NCBI GenBank assembly: GCA_003427395.1
Contig: BFEA01000133.1
Span: forward strand, 1,354,877 to 1,379,029
DNA length: 24,153 bases
DNA from: Chara braunii
Lineage: Eukaryota; Streptophyta; Charophyceae; Charales; Characeae
Reading direction: 5' to 3'
Shown: positions 1 through 8,535 of the stretch, one piece after another
Numbering within the stretch: position 1 is the stretch's first letter
Layout of the letters: each line of letters opens with the position of its first letter
Program-made: the position numbers and the translations under genes
Notes under the pieces: generated by a model
Seen by the model: the letters and a program-made list of their open reading frames with translations, nothing else
Database searches by the model: none
What the model was told of the DNA's origin: nothing

Positions 1-367
1 GTACTCTCTCTCTCCCTCTCTGCAAGGTGGGAGCACGGCCCCTGAACGAACGACTGTTGCCGCGCAATTTCGAGAACTATGGCCACCATGCGAAAAGCAG
101 TTCACGGCTACCCGCCCGAGCCAAGACCCGCCAGAAGCCAAAAACGGGGGAAAAAAAAACAAAAAAAACGGGAGGGCCTGCTACTGGTACCTCTCTTCCG
201 GGCCAGGCCACGGGAGAAAGGGACGTACCACTAGCCCAGGCCACCTCCCGTTTTTGCCAATTATTGAACCGGTAGGCCGTCGAACGCGTAGTCTACTGTT
301 TTTCTTGCAGTTTCGAACTGGTCCTCGCCCAAACTTGCAGTGGACTGTTATTCCTGCGAATTCGAAA

Positions 368-439
368 CTGGGGCCGGATACCATTGGCGAAGAGGATTGG
401 GTTTAAACTTTAAACTAGACCAGTACACCCGGGCGTGGA
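368..439 (+). repeat. Dispersed direct repeat, copy 1
   Basis: About 70 bp starting CTGGGGCCGGATACC and containing GAGGATTGGGTTTAAAC, ending near CAGTACACCC. It recurs in the same orientation at 583-646. This copy carries an extra 8-nt TTTAAACT duplication. I see no coding potential. The family is unknown; the GCAAAGAG-like core resembles one arm of the foldback at 6380-6560. Confidence 0.7.
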
Positions 440-582
440 GGCGCTCCCCTGCGCACCAAGCTTTGCCAAACTGCCTGTAACTCGTTTTTGTGACTCTACT
501 GAAGTTACCCTGGGAGAGAAAAAGAGAGGGTAGGCAACTTCCGCGCCATGAGGTGAGTGACTCCACCCATAGTTACCGTGAC

Positions 583-646
583 CTGGGGCCGGATACCACT
601 GGCAAAGAGGATTGGGTTTAAACTAGACCAGTACACCCAGGCCTGG
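583..646 (+). repeat. Dispersed direct repeat, copy 2
   Basis: Second copy of the repeat at 368-439, with a few substitutions and without the 8-nt duplication. It runs directly into an imperfect inverted repeat (648-666 with 715-733, AAGATACAGTTT against AAACTGTATCTT). The whole 583-735 block could be a small decayed foldback element. Confidence 0.7.
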
Positions 647-647
647 C

Positions 648-733
648 AAGATACAGTTTGCAATTGCACTTCGGGTACCCTACCTGGCCTGGGTTGTACA
701 CATTGGCCAAACTGCAATTCGAAACTGTATCTT
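648..733. repeat. Inverted repeat, 19-bp arms
   Basis: The left arm 648-666 (AAGATACAGTTTGCAATTG) and right arm 715-733 pair with only small mismatches around a 48-nt centre. The structure could be the core of a small MITE or a hairpin left by one. No target duplication was recognised. Confidence 0.55.
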
Positions 734-805
734 GGCCCATAGTGCAATTAATGCCAATTGTAACTCTTTTCTTTTTTACTCCCACCGTCCCACGTAGTTT
801 CCCCT

Positions 806-975
806 TTGTTTCTTTTTTTTCTTTTTTTCTTTTTTTCTTTTTGTTTTAAGAATAGCCCTTGTGTAAGTCTATCCCGGTGGCGGTGAGAGAACCGTCAGAG
901 TTGAGGGGTTATCTGTCGTGCCGCTCCATCTATTGGTGGGGAGCGGCTCCTGCTGGAAACCGGGTCCAGTGTCCC
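806..975 (-). mobile_element. Retroposon-like repeat, copy 1 (SINE/LINE 3' end)
   Basis: On the - strand a core at 975-923 (GGGACACTGGACCC through CACCAATAGATGGAGC) is followed about 80 nt later by an A-rich tail, seen on the + strand as T runs at about 806-846. The core recurs at 5802-5852 and 9415-9467 in the + orientation; the copy at 9415 is followed within 10 nt by A14. A conserved core with a 3' A tail fits the 3' end of a non-LTR retroposon. The family was not recognised and the 5' boundary is not visible. Confidence 0.5.
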
Positions 976-1095
976 TTTGATATGGTGCCGCCAGACCTGT
1001 GACTCCTGCCGTACAACGTACAGGGGAGCGCTCATATGGCCGTACATAGGGTCGTATGGTCGTTCGTACTGGCCCATTTGGGGTGGGGTGGGGAC

Positions 1096-1157
1096 GAGTG
1101 TTTGTGAATGTGCGTGCGCGTGTGCGTGTGTGCGTGTGCAAGCATGTGTGTGTGTGA
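1096..1157 (+). repeat. GT/TGCG microsatellite
   Basis: Alternating TG/CG dinucleotides, imperfect, about 60 bp. It has no coding meaning, although it keeps short frames open. Confidence 0.85.
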
Positions 1158-1269
1158 TATTTGTTACTAATAGCACGTCAAGAAACATACCAGAAAAATA
1201 AATCGTCCACTTCATATGGCATGACCAAAACAAGCAAATAAAGAAAAGCTGAATGCCCTACTGTTGAAG

Positions 1270-2560
1270 CCAAACAGACTAGAACATGGGGAGGGGCAAG
1301 GAGCAGCAAACAGGAGGTGATGCGCACTGAGGAGACGTACGAGGCACATAGATGACAAGCAACAACAAAACACAAAAACACGATAAGACGAAGCAAAGAC
1401 AGCGAGGTAAGAAACAAGTAGTACCTACGAAGACATAGACATAGGCTCGAGGGCAAGGGCAAGGTGAGTGGACAGACACACAGTGGGAACAGCACACTGG
1501 CAGGCAGGGAGGCACTGTGATGAACAAGCAGCGGACGAAGGAGGGCACGGGGCGAACAGCACACTGGCAAGGCAGGGACACACTTAACAGGGCAAACAGC
1601 ACACTGGCAAGGCCGGGAGGCACTGTGATGAACAACAAGCGGACGAAGGCTGGAGGGCACGGGGGAGGCGGGGGGAGCAAACGAGCAGCACATAACAGGG
1701 CGAACAGCACAAGGCAAGGGAAGGCATGGTGGAGGCAGGCGGGGAGACAAACAGCCCAAAGCAGCAGGGAAACAACAGCGAGCCAAACAGCAGCAAGGCA
1801 AAAGTAGCAACCAAAAAACTAAGTATGACAAAAAGACACAGACCGAAAAAAATAAAGATGAAAGATTGTTTCGTCGGAGTTGCACCGAATCATCAGGAGG
1901 CTGAACCCTCGACAATCTGCGGAATCTCCGTGTATGATGGTTTGGGTCATGAACCCTTTGCCCCTTGTTGAAGGCAGACTGTCCCCAAGCGGAACATAGC
2001 AGTGGGCGGCAACCCTGCGGAGCATCAGGCAGCGCAGTAGAGGCAACACGGCTGCATAACACCAAAAACGACTGCAAGGAACGAGACGGCACGCCGAACT
2101 CGCAGCACGGCATCCAAGCAGTGAAGCACCAGGCCACACCACCAAGACAACCACACTGCAAGGGACGAGAGGGCAAGCGGACAAGCAGCAGAGCAACCAC
2201 ACTGAGGAGCACAAGGCAACCCAACACGACAACAAACTACAGGGCGCACAAGCAAAGGACACAGAAGGCACAACCAGCAAAGGGTGGCAAGGCAGCGGAG
2301 CAGCGAAGCGCAAGGCAACACCACAACCCGGCCACACCACACAGTGAAGACAGCAGCTTGCCAAGAACGACCTGAGAGGCAAGTGGAACGGGCAGCAAAG
2401 CAGTGGCGGAGCGCAGACGAGGCCGTCCACACATCCAACACGGAGCAAAGCGGCACATCACCTACTCACATAACGGGTGAACCCTTCCCACCACCCACTG
2501 AGCCAGGGAGACACTCCGACGAACATCCGTCATCACCTACAGGCAACACAGACACCCCGA
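1270..2560 (+). repeat. T-poor degenerate tandem-repeat block
   Basis: About 1.3 kb with a strongly skewed + strand: most lines carry only a few T per 60 bases, except an ordinary-looking insert at about 1850-1990. Within it, a unit containing GCGAACAGCACACTGGCAAGG and CACTGTGATGAACAA recurs at about 1486, 1550, 1590 and 1696, so it is at least partly a decayed minisatellite. The skew keeps long frames open on the - strand (one of 349 codons), but the predicted peptides are Cys/Leu/Pro/Ser-rich low complexity and repeat with the DNA. I do not call a gene. Confidence 0.6.
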
Positions 2561-3330
2561 CCTGAGCGGCCCCCATAAGAGTGCAGTAGGCACTCCAAAC
2601 GAGGAACCGCCGACTGTTTGACACTACTTAAAGGTGCTCAGTTGGGCATACAAAAATACTCAGAAAAATTGGGGGAGAAGTGGAAAAACAAACATACCAA
2701 GAACTGATTGTGTGTGTGTGTTTTCTTCGAATAAGTATGTCATGTCATGACATGTTTTACTGCACCATGCACTTCTCCGATGAAAGCTCACCGGCGCACC
2801 TTATATCCTGGTATTGTGCAGGTATGGCATGTTTCGTTAGCGGTAAGATAGACATTTACTTGGAAGATGGATATTCTCACGTGTCTCCTTACCATAGTCA
2901 TTGCTTCCTTTGACGGGTTGGGGCTAGCCGCTAGCGTACCCGTGGGAATTAGGGCTCATATTCCAATCACAGTTAGTTTCCCAAACAGATATCAAGCTTT
3001 TTTAAGAAATTGCAAACAAACAGTGACCAACAATATCTGTCCCCCTGGCGCACGCTCATCCTCAGGCTGAGGGAAGTTGCCCCATAATCCTTTCTAAACC
3101 AGTCGCCAGTTTTTCAAGGAACAGAAGGAAAGTGCGAAATACTGGTAAAAATATCTACGATGGGTAAATGCTGAAGTGAAAAAAAAATCCATCATTTCGT
3201 CATTATGATTTGTCCCTAAAAAAGTCGAAGAATCAATAAACAGCGAATAGGAACATAAACGGCAGTGTGTGCTCCCGGCGGAACCGCCCCCAAATGGCCG
3301 CATGAACTGGTGCCAAACTTGCGGCCAAAT
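2561..3330. other. Unassigned intergenic stretch
   Basis: No gene, RNA or clear repeat is recognised. Only short frames are present and none resembles a known domain. T-rich homopolymer runs follow at about 3351-3384. Confidence 0.5.
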
Positions 3331-3697
3331 ACATATGTTTCGTTGCAGCCCTTTTTTTTTTTTCCCTTTTTTTTTTTTTTTTTTCACCACCGGTAGGCCC
3401 TTTTTGTTGGGTGTTTCGTTTTGCTCTCTCTTTTTCTTTGTCCGTTGCAGCACTTTCCCCGCGCTGACTTCCCATCTGACTTTTGTTTTCTTTTTCCGCT
3501 GCCTCTACACCAAAGACCAGCGCCCCGCGGCGCCCGCGTGTGTCATGTTACCCCCGTGCGTCTGGCCGACTTCAACCCAGTTCCAGCATCTGAACGGGCA
3601 CTCCAAAAATTAAAAAAACGGGACTCTGCGCGAGCCGCCCTGCTGGTGGCCGCTGCCCCTAATAACCCGGTTCGCAAGGCCAGGAAAGTGGAATTTA

Positions 3698-4092
3698 GGG
3701 TCTCGCTGCACTACTCTACTTCGCGAAAATTCGGAGAGTTATGCATCGCTGCACTAACTCTACTTTAGAACCCCAAAAGAAATTCGGAAAGCTGTCAGAA
3801 ACCACAAAAGAATTGTACTCTCCGACGCCGGAGAGTGCCCAGCCTGCAAAATCCGTTACATGGATAGACCTTCGAAGGAACCACCGATTTGCTCCAAATC
3901 TGGAGAGTGAACCTTGAGTCTGGGCAGACAAACGGGGACTTTGAGCTGTCGTTTTGTACCCTCCATAGTTGTGGAGTCTGCATTTGTAGAGTTAGTGCAG
4001 CGATGACCCAAAATCCGGGAAATCGGAGAGTCTGACCACTCTCCGCGTACTCTCCGATTTCCCGGAGAGTGGAGAGTAGTGCAGCGAGACCC
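3698..4092. mobile_element. Tourist-like MITE A (PIF/Harbinger type)
   Basis: A 395-bp foldback element with perfect 20-bp terminal inverted repeats (GGGTCTCGCTGCACTACTCT and its complement), flanked by TTA at 3695-3697 and 4093-4095. A 3-bp TTA/TAA duplication and GG-starting ends are the hallmark of PIF/Harbinger and their Tourist MITEs (established knowledge). There is no transposase, so it is non-autonomous. Inside, the 7-mer GGAGAGT or its complement occurs nine times. A second perfect 20-bp inverted repeat (3744-3763 with 3988-4007) resembles the terminus. The right TTA is also the left TTA of MITE B. Confidence 0.88.
3744..4007. repeat. Nested 20-bp inverted repeat in MITE A
   Basis: The left arm 3744-3763 (CATCGCTGCACTAACTCTAC) and right arm 3988-4007 are perfect complements. 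The arms resemble the element's own TIR (CGCTGCACTACTCT) with one inserted base. This suggests an internal duplication of the end, or an older copy nested in a younger one. Confidence 0.8.
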
Positions 4093-4095
4093 TTA

Positions 4096-4504
4096 GGGCC
4101 TCGCCGCACCACTGTCGAAAATGCAATTTTTGACAGTTTCTCTTCGCCACACAGGCTGTCGAAGTGGGAGACGGGAAAAAAAAATTACAGTTGTCAGAGC
4201 ATGCTTCTCGACAGCTCCTGTCGAAAGCTGTTGAATCCCCAGCCTGCTACTCCCATGCTTTCGACACTCCTCGGCTGCGCCGTCGACTTCTCTTCGAAAT
4301 TCGGTGAGGGGGGGTAAGGTCGGGATGGACTAATGCTTGTCTTACCCTCTGGCCCGTTCGTCTTTATCCATCTTGCATTCACAAGTGCGTGCCCTCTACA
4401 GTGCTGTGTGGCTAAAGGGGGGCAAACTGTCGAATGGAGGCTGTCGAATTTGTTCTGACAGCCGTCGAATTTTTGCCCCTTTCGACTGTGGTGCGGCGAG
4501 GTCC
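4096..4504. mobile_element. Tourist-like MITE B (PIF/Harbinger type)
   Basis: A 409-bp element with ~26-bp terminal inverted repeats starting GGGCCTCGCCGCACCAC on the left and GGACCTCGCCGCACCAC when the right end is read inward, with about three mismatches. The target duplication is TTA at 4093-4095 and 4505-4507. The left TTA is shared with MITE A, so one element inserted into the duplicated target of the other. The interior carries TGTCGA or TCGACA at least seven times, often extended as CTGTCGAA. No coding sequence is present. The ends match MITE A under the consensus GGGYCTCGCYGCAC. Confidence 0.85.
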
Positions 4505-4507
4505 TTA

Positions 4508-4798
4508 GGCCGGCGGGGGTAGTGGTGGTTTAAGCGCGCGTAGCGCTTGGCGCCTTGTGCTCTGGGCAACATCAATGCACGACAAAGCATCGAAAAAAAA
4601 GAAAGAAATACAAAGAACCTACCTATTGGTACACGCAAAAAAAGTGAATCAACCCGCATTACCAGCTAACTGAGGACCCATGGCCCCTCTTTTCATATAT
4701 ATCGCCTCAGTCATGATTCATCATGGGATCGAAGTCCTTTCATCATCCCGTGCCCGCGGGCTTGCTGAAAAAAAAGCAGAAAGGATATAACAGCCAAA
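4508..4798. other. Spacer between MITEs, nothing recognised
   Basis: No gene or repeat is identified in about 290 bp between MITE B and the purine tract. Confidence 0.4.
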
Positions 4799-4965
4799 GT
4801 GAAACAAACAGAGCAAAAAGAAGAAAGAAAAGAAAGAATGAAAAAAAGAGAAAAAAAAAGAACCAAAAAAACAAGAAGAAAAAAAGAGAGAGAGAGAAAA
4901 GAGAGAGAGAAAAAAAGGACAAGTGAAAAAAGAAAAGAAAAGAAGAAGAAGAAAAAAAAAAAAAC
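4799..4965 (+). repeat. A-rich homopurine tract
   Basis: About 165 bp almost entirely A and G (GAAA, AAAG and GAGA runs), directly 5' of MITE C. The Lys/Arg/Glu-rich frames it opens are composition artefacts. Confidence 0.85.
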
Positions 4966-4968
4966 TAA

Positions 4969-5423
4969 GGGTCTCGTTAGACACTCCTAAAAGAATCCTA
5001 AAATTTTTTGGACAGTCCTAGAAGGTTTTTTAGGATTTCGTGCGTCGTGGTTGCACGCATTCCTAAAAGACCATCGTTTAGGACCAGTCCTAAAAGAAAG
5101 TCATAATTAAAAAGAAAAAAATAAAAGAAAAAAATAAAAGTAAAAAAGTCCTGCTTCAGGGTTTCAGCCAATAGGGTGCACCAGGAGTCCAAGACAACGG
5201 TGCCATGCGCACGTCACCACGACAAACGCAGGAATCCTAAAAATTTCAGTAGGTTGGGGGCTACTGAAAAATTTAGGACGAATTTTCCTGGGGAATCCTA
5301 AATTCTTTAGGATTTGTCCTAACGCCGTTTTCACATTTTCTATCTCGAAATCGGATTTAGGATCGCGTGCAACGACGATGCAATCCTAAAAACAGGCATT
5401 TTTAGGAGTGTCTAACGAGACCC
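4969..5423. mobile_element. Tourist-like MITE C (PIF/Harbinger type)
   Basis: A 455-bp element with perfect 24-bp terminal inverted repeats beginning GGGTCTCGTTAGACAC, flanked by TAA at 4966-4968 and 5424-5426. Its terminus shares GGGTCTCG and a following AC-ACT pattern with MITEs A and B, which suggests related transposase recognition. Inside, CCTAAA or TTTAGG occurs 13 times in both orientations, mostly as TCCTAAAA. It is non-autonomous and lacks coding sequence. Confidence 0.9.
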
Positions 5424-5549
5424 TAAGACAAAACAACGCAGAGAAAGCCAAGTGGCGGAGGGAGGCATAAACATTGGAGGGGCGTATGCGGGACGTGAGG
5501 TGGATCTGCCCTTCGCTTGTGTTGGCTGGTGCTCCAGTAACATGTCACC

Positions 5550-5564
5550 AGTACTTCCGAAGCT

Positions 5565-5595
<31 letters not shown>

Positions 5596-5603
5596 GTACT
5601 TCC
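5550..5603. repeat. T28 homopolymer between 9-bp direct repeats
   Basis: AGTACTTCC occurs at 5550-5558 and 5595-5603. Between them lie eight bases and a run of 28 T. It looks like a tiny insertion with a target duplication. However, the homopolymer sits on the wrong side for a simple oligo-A-tailed retroposon, so slippage at an older repeat is also possible. Confidence 0.45.
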
Positions 5604-5801
5604 TGCTGGTATGGTTGCGAGTGTTCCGTCTCCTTTGTGCCAGTAGAGCCAGTCTTGTCTCTGCTTGAAGGTAGCCCTCTCCTTCTCTGGGGGGGTGCCT
5701 GTTTTCACTCTCCCTCCTTCGAGGTTTAGAGGTTTCGAGGTTAAATGAGTCAAAAGGCTCCATTTGAACCCTGCATAATATGAACTCTGCAACTTGTGAA
5801 A

Positions 5802-5925
5802 GGGACGCTGGGCCCGCTTCTCAGCAGGTGCAGCTCCCCACCAATAGATGGACCCCCCTAACCAGGAATAGCTAGTGATGTCTGCTCCTACCAGCACCTG
5901 AACCAAAAGGAAAAAGAAAGAGAGG
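5802..5925 (+). mobile_element. Retroposon-like repeat, copy 2
   Basis: The core at 5802-5852 (GGGACGCTGGGCCC through CACCAATAGATGGA) matches the cores at 923-975 (- strand) and 9415-9467. A purine-rich, A-containing stretch follows at about 5897-5925 and may be a decayed tail. The 5' limit is unknown. Confidence 0.5.
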
Positions 5926-5959
5926 CCACCCACCCGAAAATCACATGGAGTGCTTCCCA

Positions 5960-6000
5960 GCCATCAGATCAGAAAATTTAATGGTCTTGTAATCTGATGG
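5960..6000. repeat. Short inverted repeat
   Basis: CCATCAGAT at 5960-5968 pairs with ATCTGATGG at 5992-6000, a 9-bp stem. The surrounding 5930-6370 holds no recognised gene. Confidence 0.5.
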
Positions 6001-6379
6001 TGGGGGTCGCAACATCGCCACATTTCTTTGCAATCAGCAAGACTTCTGTCAGCGGTGATCATGACACCCTCCATACACTTTGTGATTGAAGGAGGGCTCT
6101 ACGCAATGGGATCATTCCACAACCGTAAGCAAAATATATTGAAAATCTTCGATCCAGTTGGCCTATGGGCGATGCGGCCCTCTCTTGGGATCGGCCATAC
6201 CCCCATCGGATAGAAACGATTTTAGCGGGCAGCCTCCTTCGCACAGGCATGCCCAGTGTTAAGCAGATCTCTTTCCTTTTTCAGGTAATACGTGGATCAT
6301 GAGAAGATGTGCAGGACAGGATCTGGGTCGCTCTACTGCCACACAGGCTCTTTTCTATCCTACCCAGTTGCTAGTGAGA

Positions 6380-6560
6380 CCATGCTCCAGGGGCCTGGTC
6401 AAACTAGCAAAGAGAATCGGATCGAATGCCTGAATCTGGACGTGTTTGCGGAGAGGTGCCGGAGATCGAGAAGTGCTTTTCTGGATCTCTGCATAAAACA
6501 CATCCAGATTCAGGAGCTTGATCCTATCCTTTTTGCTAGTGACCGTGGCCCAGGTGATGG
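6380..6560. mobile_element. Small foldback element (MITE-like hairpin)
   Basis: The 181-bp segment is an imperfect palindrome. The left arm (CCATGCTCC ... ACTAGCAAAGAGAATCGGATC ... CTGAATCTGGACGTGTTT) pairs with the right arm ending GGTGATGG, which reads ACTAGCAAAAAGGATAGGATC ... CTGAATCTGGATGTGTTTT in reverse. The transcript would form a long hairpin. No clear target duplication is visible. Its GCAAAGAG-ATYGG core resembles the direct repeat at 368 and 583. Confidence 0.65.
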
Positions 6561-6601
6561 GCATACATGACGTTCAACCCCCCCTTGAAAGCCAACACAG
6601 T

Positions 6602-6650
6602 GATTATCATTATTATTTTAATTAATTTATTATTATTATTATTATTTTTC
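6602..6650 (+). repeat. TTA/ATT microsatellite
   Basis: Imperfect (TTA)n run of about 50 bp. Confidence 0.85.
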
Positions 6651-6845
6651 CTGAACAAAGCAGATTTTTTCATATAACTGGGAAACGCCCCCCCGTCCCT
6701 TACATCATTTGCTATGGCCAAAAGGGCTAAGCAAGGCACTCTCGGCCAAACCTATCCCTACCGCAGCCCCACAAGATTATGACAACCAATCCCAACCCCA
6801 ATCCCAACCCTAAAACAAAAATCGCGTTCCCTAATTTAAGAAAGC

Positions 6846-6857
6846 CAAATCCTAATC
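6846..6857. repeat. SINE target-site duplication, left copy
   Basis: CAAATCCTAATC, identical to 7410-7421. It abuts the T run at 6858 that is the complement of the SINE's A tail. Confidence 0.8.
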
Positions 6858-7179
6858 TTTTTTTCTTTTTTTTTAAAAGTAATCTATATTCTTCTCTCAA
6901 TCTTCGCTTGCATATATTCTATCTCATCATCTCGCTACTCTATGTATAGTACGGGGGGACCACCACCAAACCAAACCTGGAACTCTCCCCAGCTTACGGG
7001 GTAGGTTTGCACCACAGCAGTGGTGCGAGAGCAAGGCTTGTATCAGCCCCTCATCACGATGATGCAGGGTGATCAGGCATTGCCGACGGGGGAAACCGGC
7101 GATGCTAGTGCCGAGCATCTTTGGCCAGTCACTTGCACCTCCCCCTACCCCTCTCCAACCCCACATTAGCGGTGTCTAA

Positions 7180-7239
7180 TGGCAAATATCATTGCTGCAT
7201 AGCAGCCAATGGCAAATATCATTGCTGCATAGCAGCCAA
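7180..7239 (-). repeat. 30-bp tandem duplication inside the SINE
   Basis: Two perfect 30-bp copies (7180-7209 and 7210-7239), each starting TGGCAAATATCATTGCTGC. They lie in the SINE body about 95 bp 3' of the tRNA-like head. Confidence 0.9.
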
Positions 7240-7329
7240 CAATATTTGGCCAAGGTCCTGCCAATGCTGGCTTGGAGAGCCAACGGGTTATCTCTAGCTG
7301 GCAGAACACCAAGCTTGCCCAGGCACGTA

Positions 7330-7406
7330 CGTGAGGCCAATGGGGATTGAACCCACGACCTCCTGAATGCAACTTCTGTGCCTTACCAACTGAGCTAAGC
7401 CCTCAG
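7330..7406 (-). other. tRNA-like head of SINE
   Basis: The A box TAGCTCAGTTGG is at 7386-7397 and the B box GGTTCAATCCC at 7343-7353 (complement coordinates). The T arm folds as GTGGG/TTCAATC/CCCAT. The acceptor arms GAGGGCT and TGGCCTC pair at five of seven positions. The anticodon stem does not pair well, so this is a tRNA relic serving as a promoter, not a working tRNA gene. A host tRNA pseudogene is the alternative, but the target duplication and tail favour a SINE. Confidence 0.75.
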
Positions 7407-7409
7407 GCT

Positions 7410-7421
7410 CAAATCCTAATC
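7410..7421. repeat. SINE target-site duplication, right copy
   Basis: CAAATCCTAATC, identical to 6846-6857, adjoining the 5' head of the SINE. Confidence 0.8.
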
Positions 7422-8100
7422 GACCTTTTCTCCAATCCGCTATTATTAAGCAACCCTAATTTAGCGAAATCCAAGCCAGGTAACAAATCCCCAACCAAAA
7501 GCACAAAAACAACTTGTCAATAATCTGATCCTACTTACCCACGGACAAAATCCCAAAAAGATTTACAAAGTTCCAACTCTATACCCTATGCACCTCCAAT
7601 CAGCAACCCCAACTAAAATTCAAATCTGCAATCCACGTGATAGACCAACCCACAGGCAAAACCAACAAACCATTCACAAAATTCACAGTCTACACTCTGT
7701 ATACCTCTAATTAACACCTCCAACCAGCAACAAGGTAGCAGAGCTTCACAAATCTTCGAAAAATCACGATCATCGTCATGAGCACCAATCCTACCTAGCC
7801 AGCATCACTACCCTAATCGTCGACAAACAAAGTATACTTATCCTATCCCTTAAGCAGCATTGGCTGCCGGGGGGAGGTCCATGACGTGCTGCGTGTCGGA
7901 TTTGGGTCGAAGTTCTAGTGAGGGGCGGCGAATGAAGGTGATCGAGGGCGGGGGAGTGTGCAGAGGGGCGTGCGTACTGAAATGTTCACAGTGTGTCATT
8001 AAATGAGAGTGTGCGGCCTGGGGGTGGGGCACACGGCTCGTGTTGATGTGGACAAACATCTTGGAGGTGAGCCATCTCACCATCTGATATGTGGGCGTTT
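7422..8100. other. Unassigned A/C-rich stretch
   Basis: The first ~430 bp are rich in AACCC, AATCC and CCAAC words, similar to the sequence left of the SINE at 6770-6857, so the SINE landed inside one such decayed repeat. No gene, RNA or defined repeat unit is recognised. Confidence 0.45.
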
Positions 8101-8111
8101 TAGTTTTTTTT

Positions 8112-8300
8112 GTTTTCTCTGGTTGGCTGTTGTTTTGTGTCCCCTTTTTCCATTTTTTATTTCTTGCGCCTGTTTTGTTTTCCCTGGTTGGCAGTGGTTT
8201 TGTGTCCCCCTTTTCCTTTTTTCGTTTCTTGTGCCTGTTGTTTTGTGTTCCCCCTTTTTTTTTTCTTTTCCTTCCTTCATTTTTCATTTCTCGTGTGACT
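8112..8300 (+). repeat. Degenerate ~65-bp T-rich tandem repeat
   Basis: Units containing CTGGTTGGC, then TTTTGTGTCCCC, then a T-rich stretch and TTTCTTGYGCCTGTT begin at about 8119 and 8184. A third shortened unit starts near 8232. The Phe/Leu/Cys-rich and Lys-rich frames across it are artefacts of composition. Confidence 0.7.
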
Positions 8301-8379
8301 GTCGTTTTATGCCCCCTGGTAGGCCGTTGTTTTCCTTGCGTCCCTTTTTCTCATTTATTGGAAAAGAAGAAAGGGTGGA

Positions 8380-8518
8380 TCCACACACATATGCATGCTT
8401 GCTCACTTGCCCACCTACACATGCATGCTTGCTTGCTTGCTTGCCTCCCCACACATACACACACACGCTTGTTTGCTTGCTTGTCTGCCTGCCCGCCTGC
8501 CCACACACATGCTCGCTG
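8380..8518 (+). repeat. GCTT/TGCC and CACA microsatellite block
   Basis: Interrupted runs of TGCT/CTTG tetranucleotides and CA dinucleotides, with ATGCATGCTTGC repeated. No gene is present. Confidence 0.8.
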
Positions 8519-8524
8519 TAGCTG

Positions 8525-8535
8525 GGGTTTGAACC
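8525..8535 (-). promoter_or_regulatory. Possible pol III B box
   Basis: Read on the - strand this is GGTTCAAACCC, close to the B-box consensus GGTTCGANNCC. A convincing A box is not found in the expected 50-70 bp upstream (about 8570-8600), so it may be chance or a decayed SINE head. Confidence 0.25.

Larger units (their letters stand above)
6858..7409 (-). mobile_element. tRNA-derived SINE with A tail
   Basis: A 552-bp retroposon read on the - strand. The head at 7406-7330 is tRNA-like, with RNA polymerase III A and B boxes. The tail at the other end is A-rich (T7CT9 on the + strand at 6858-6874). The element is flanked by perfect 12-bp direct repeats CAAATCCTAATC (6846-6857 and 7410-7421). 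Head, body, A tail and target duplication are all in the order expected of a SINE. It is long for a SINE, partly because of a perfect 30-bp tandem duplication at 7180-7239. It has no protein-coding sequence and would depend on a LINE for movement (family knowledge). Confidence 0.8.

Noticed and set aside
1178-2227. Open frame of 349 codons on the - strand
   Set aside because: Low-complexity Cys/Leu/Pro/Ser peptide that repeats with the underlying T-poor tandem DNA. No domain, and several overlapping frames are equally open.
4969-5423. MITE C TCCTAAA repeats as telomere-derived
   Set aside because: The copies read TCCTAAAA, not CCCTAAA, are in both orientations and are irregularly spaced.
5412-5933. 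Open frame of 173 codons on the - strand
   Set aside because: It crosses a T28 homopolymer, a retroposon-like core and the end of MITE C. No recognisable domain; chance frame.
6770-6830. AACCCTAAA and CAATCCCAACCC words resembling telomere repeats
   Set aside because: Only one exact CCCTAAA, with the others irregular. Not an interstitial telomere array.
7330-7406. Functional tRNA gene on the - strand
   Set aside because: Anticodon and D stems do not pair properly, and the segment heads a retroposon with an A tail and target duplication.
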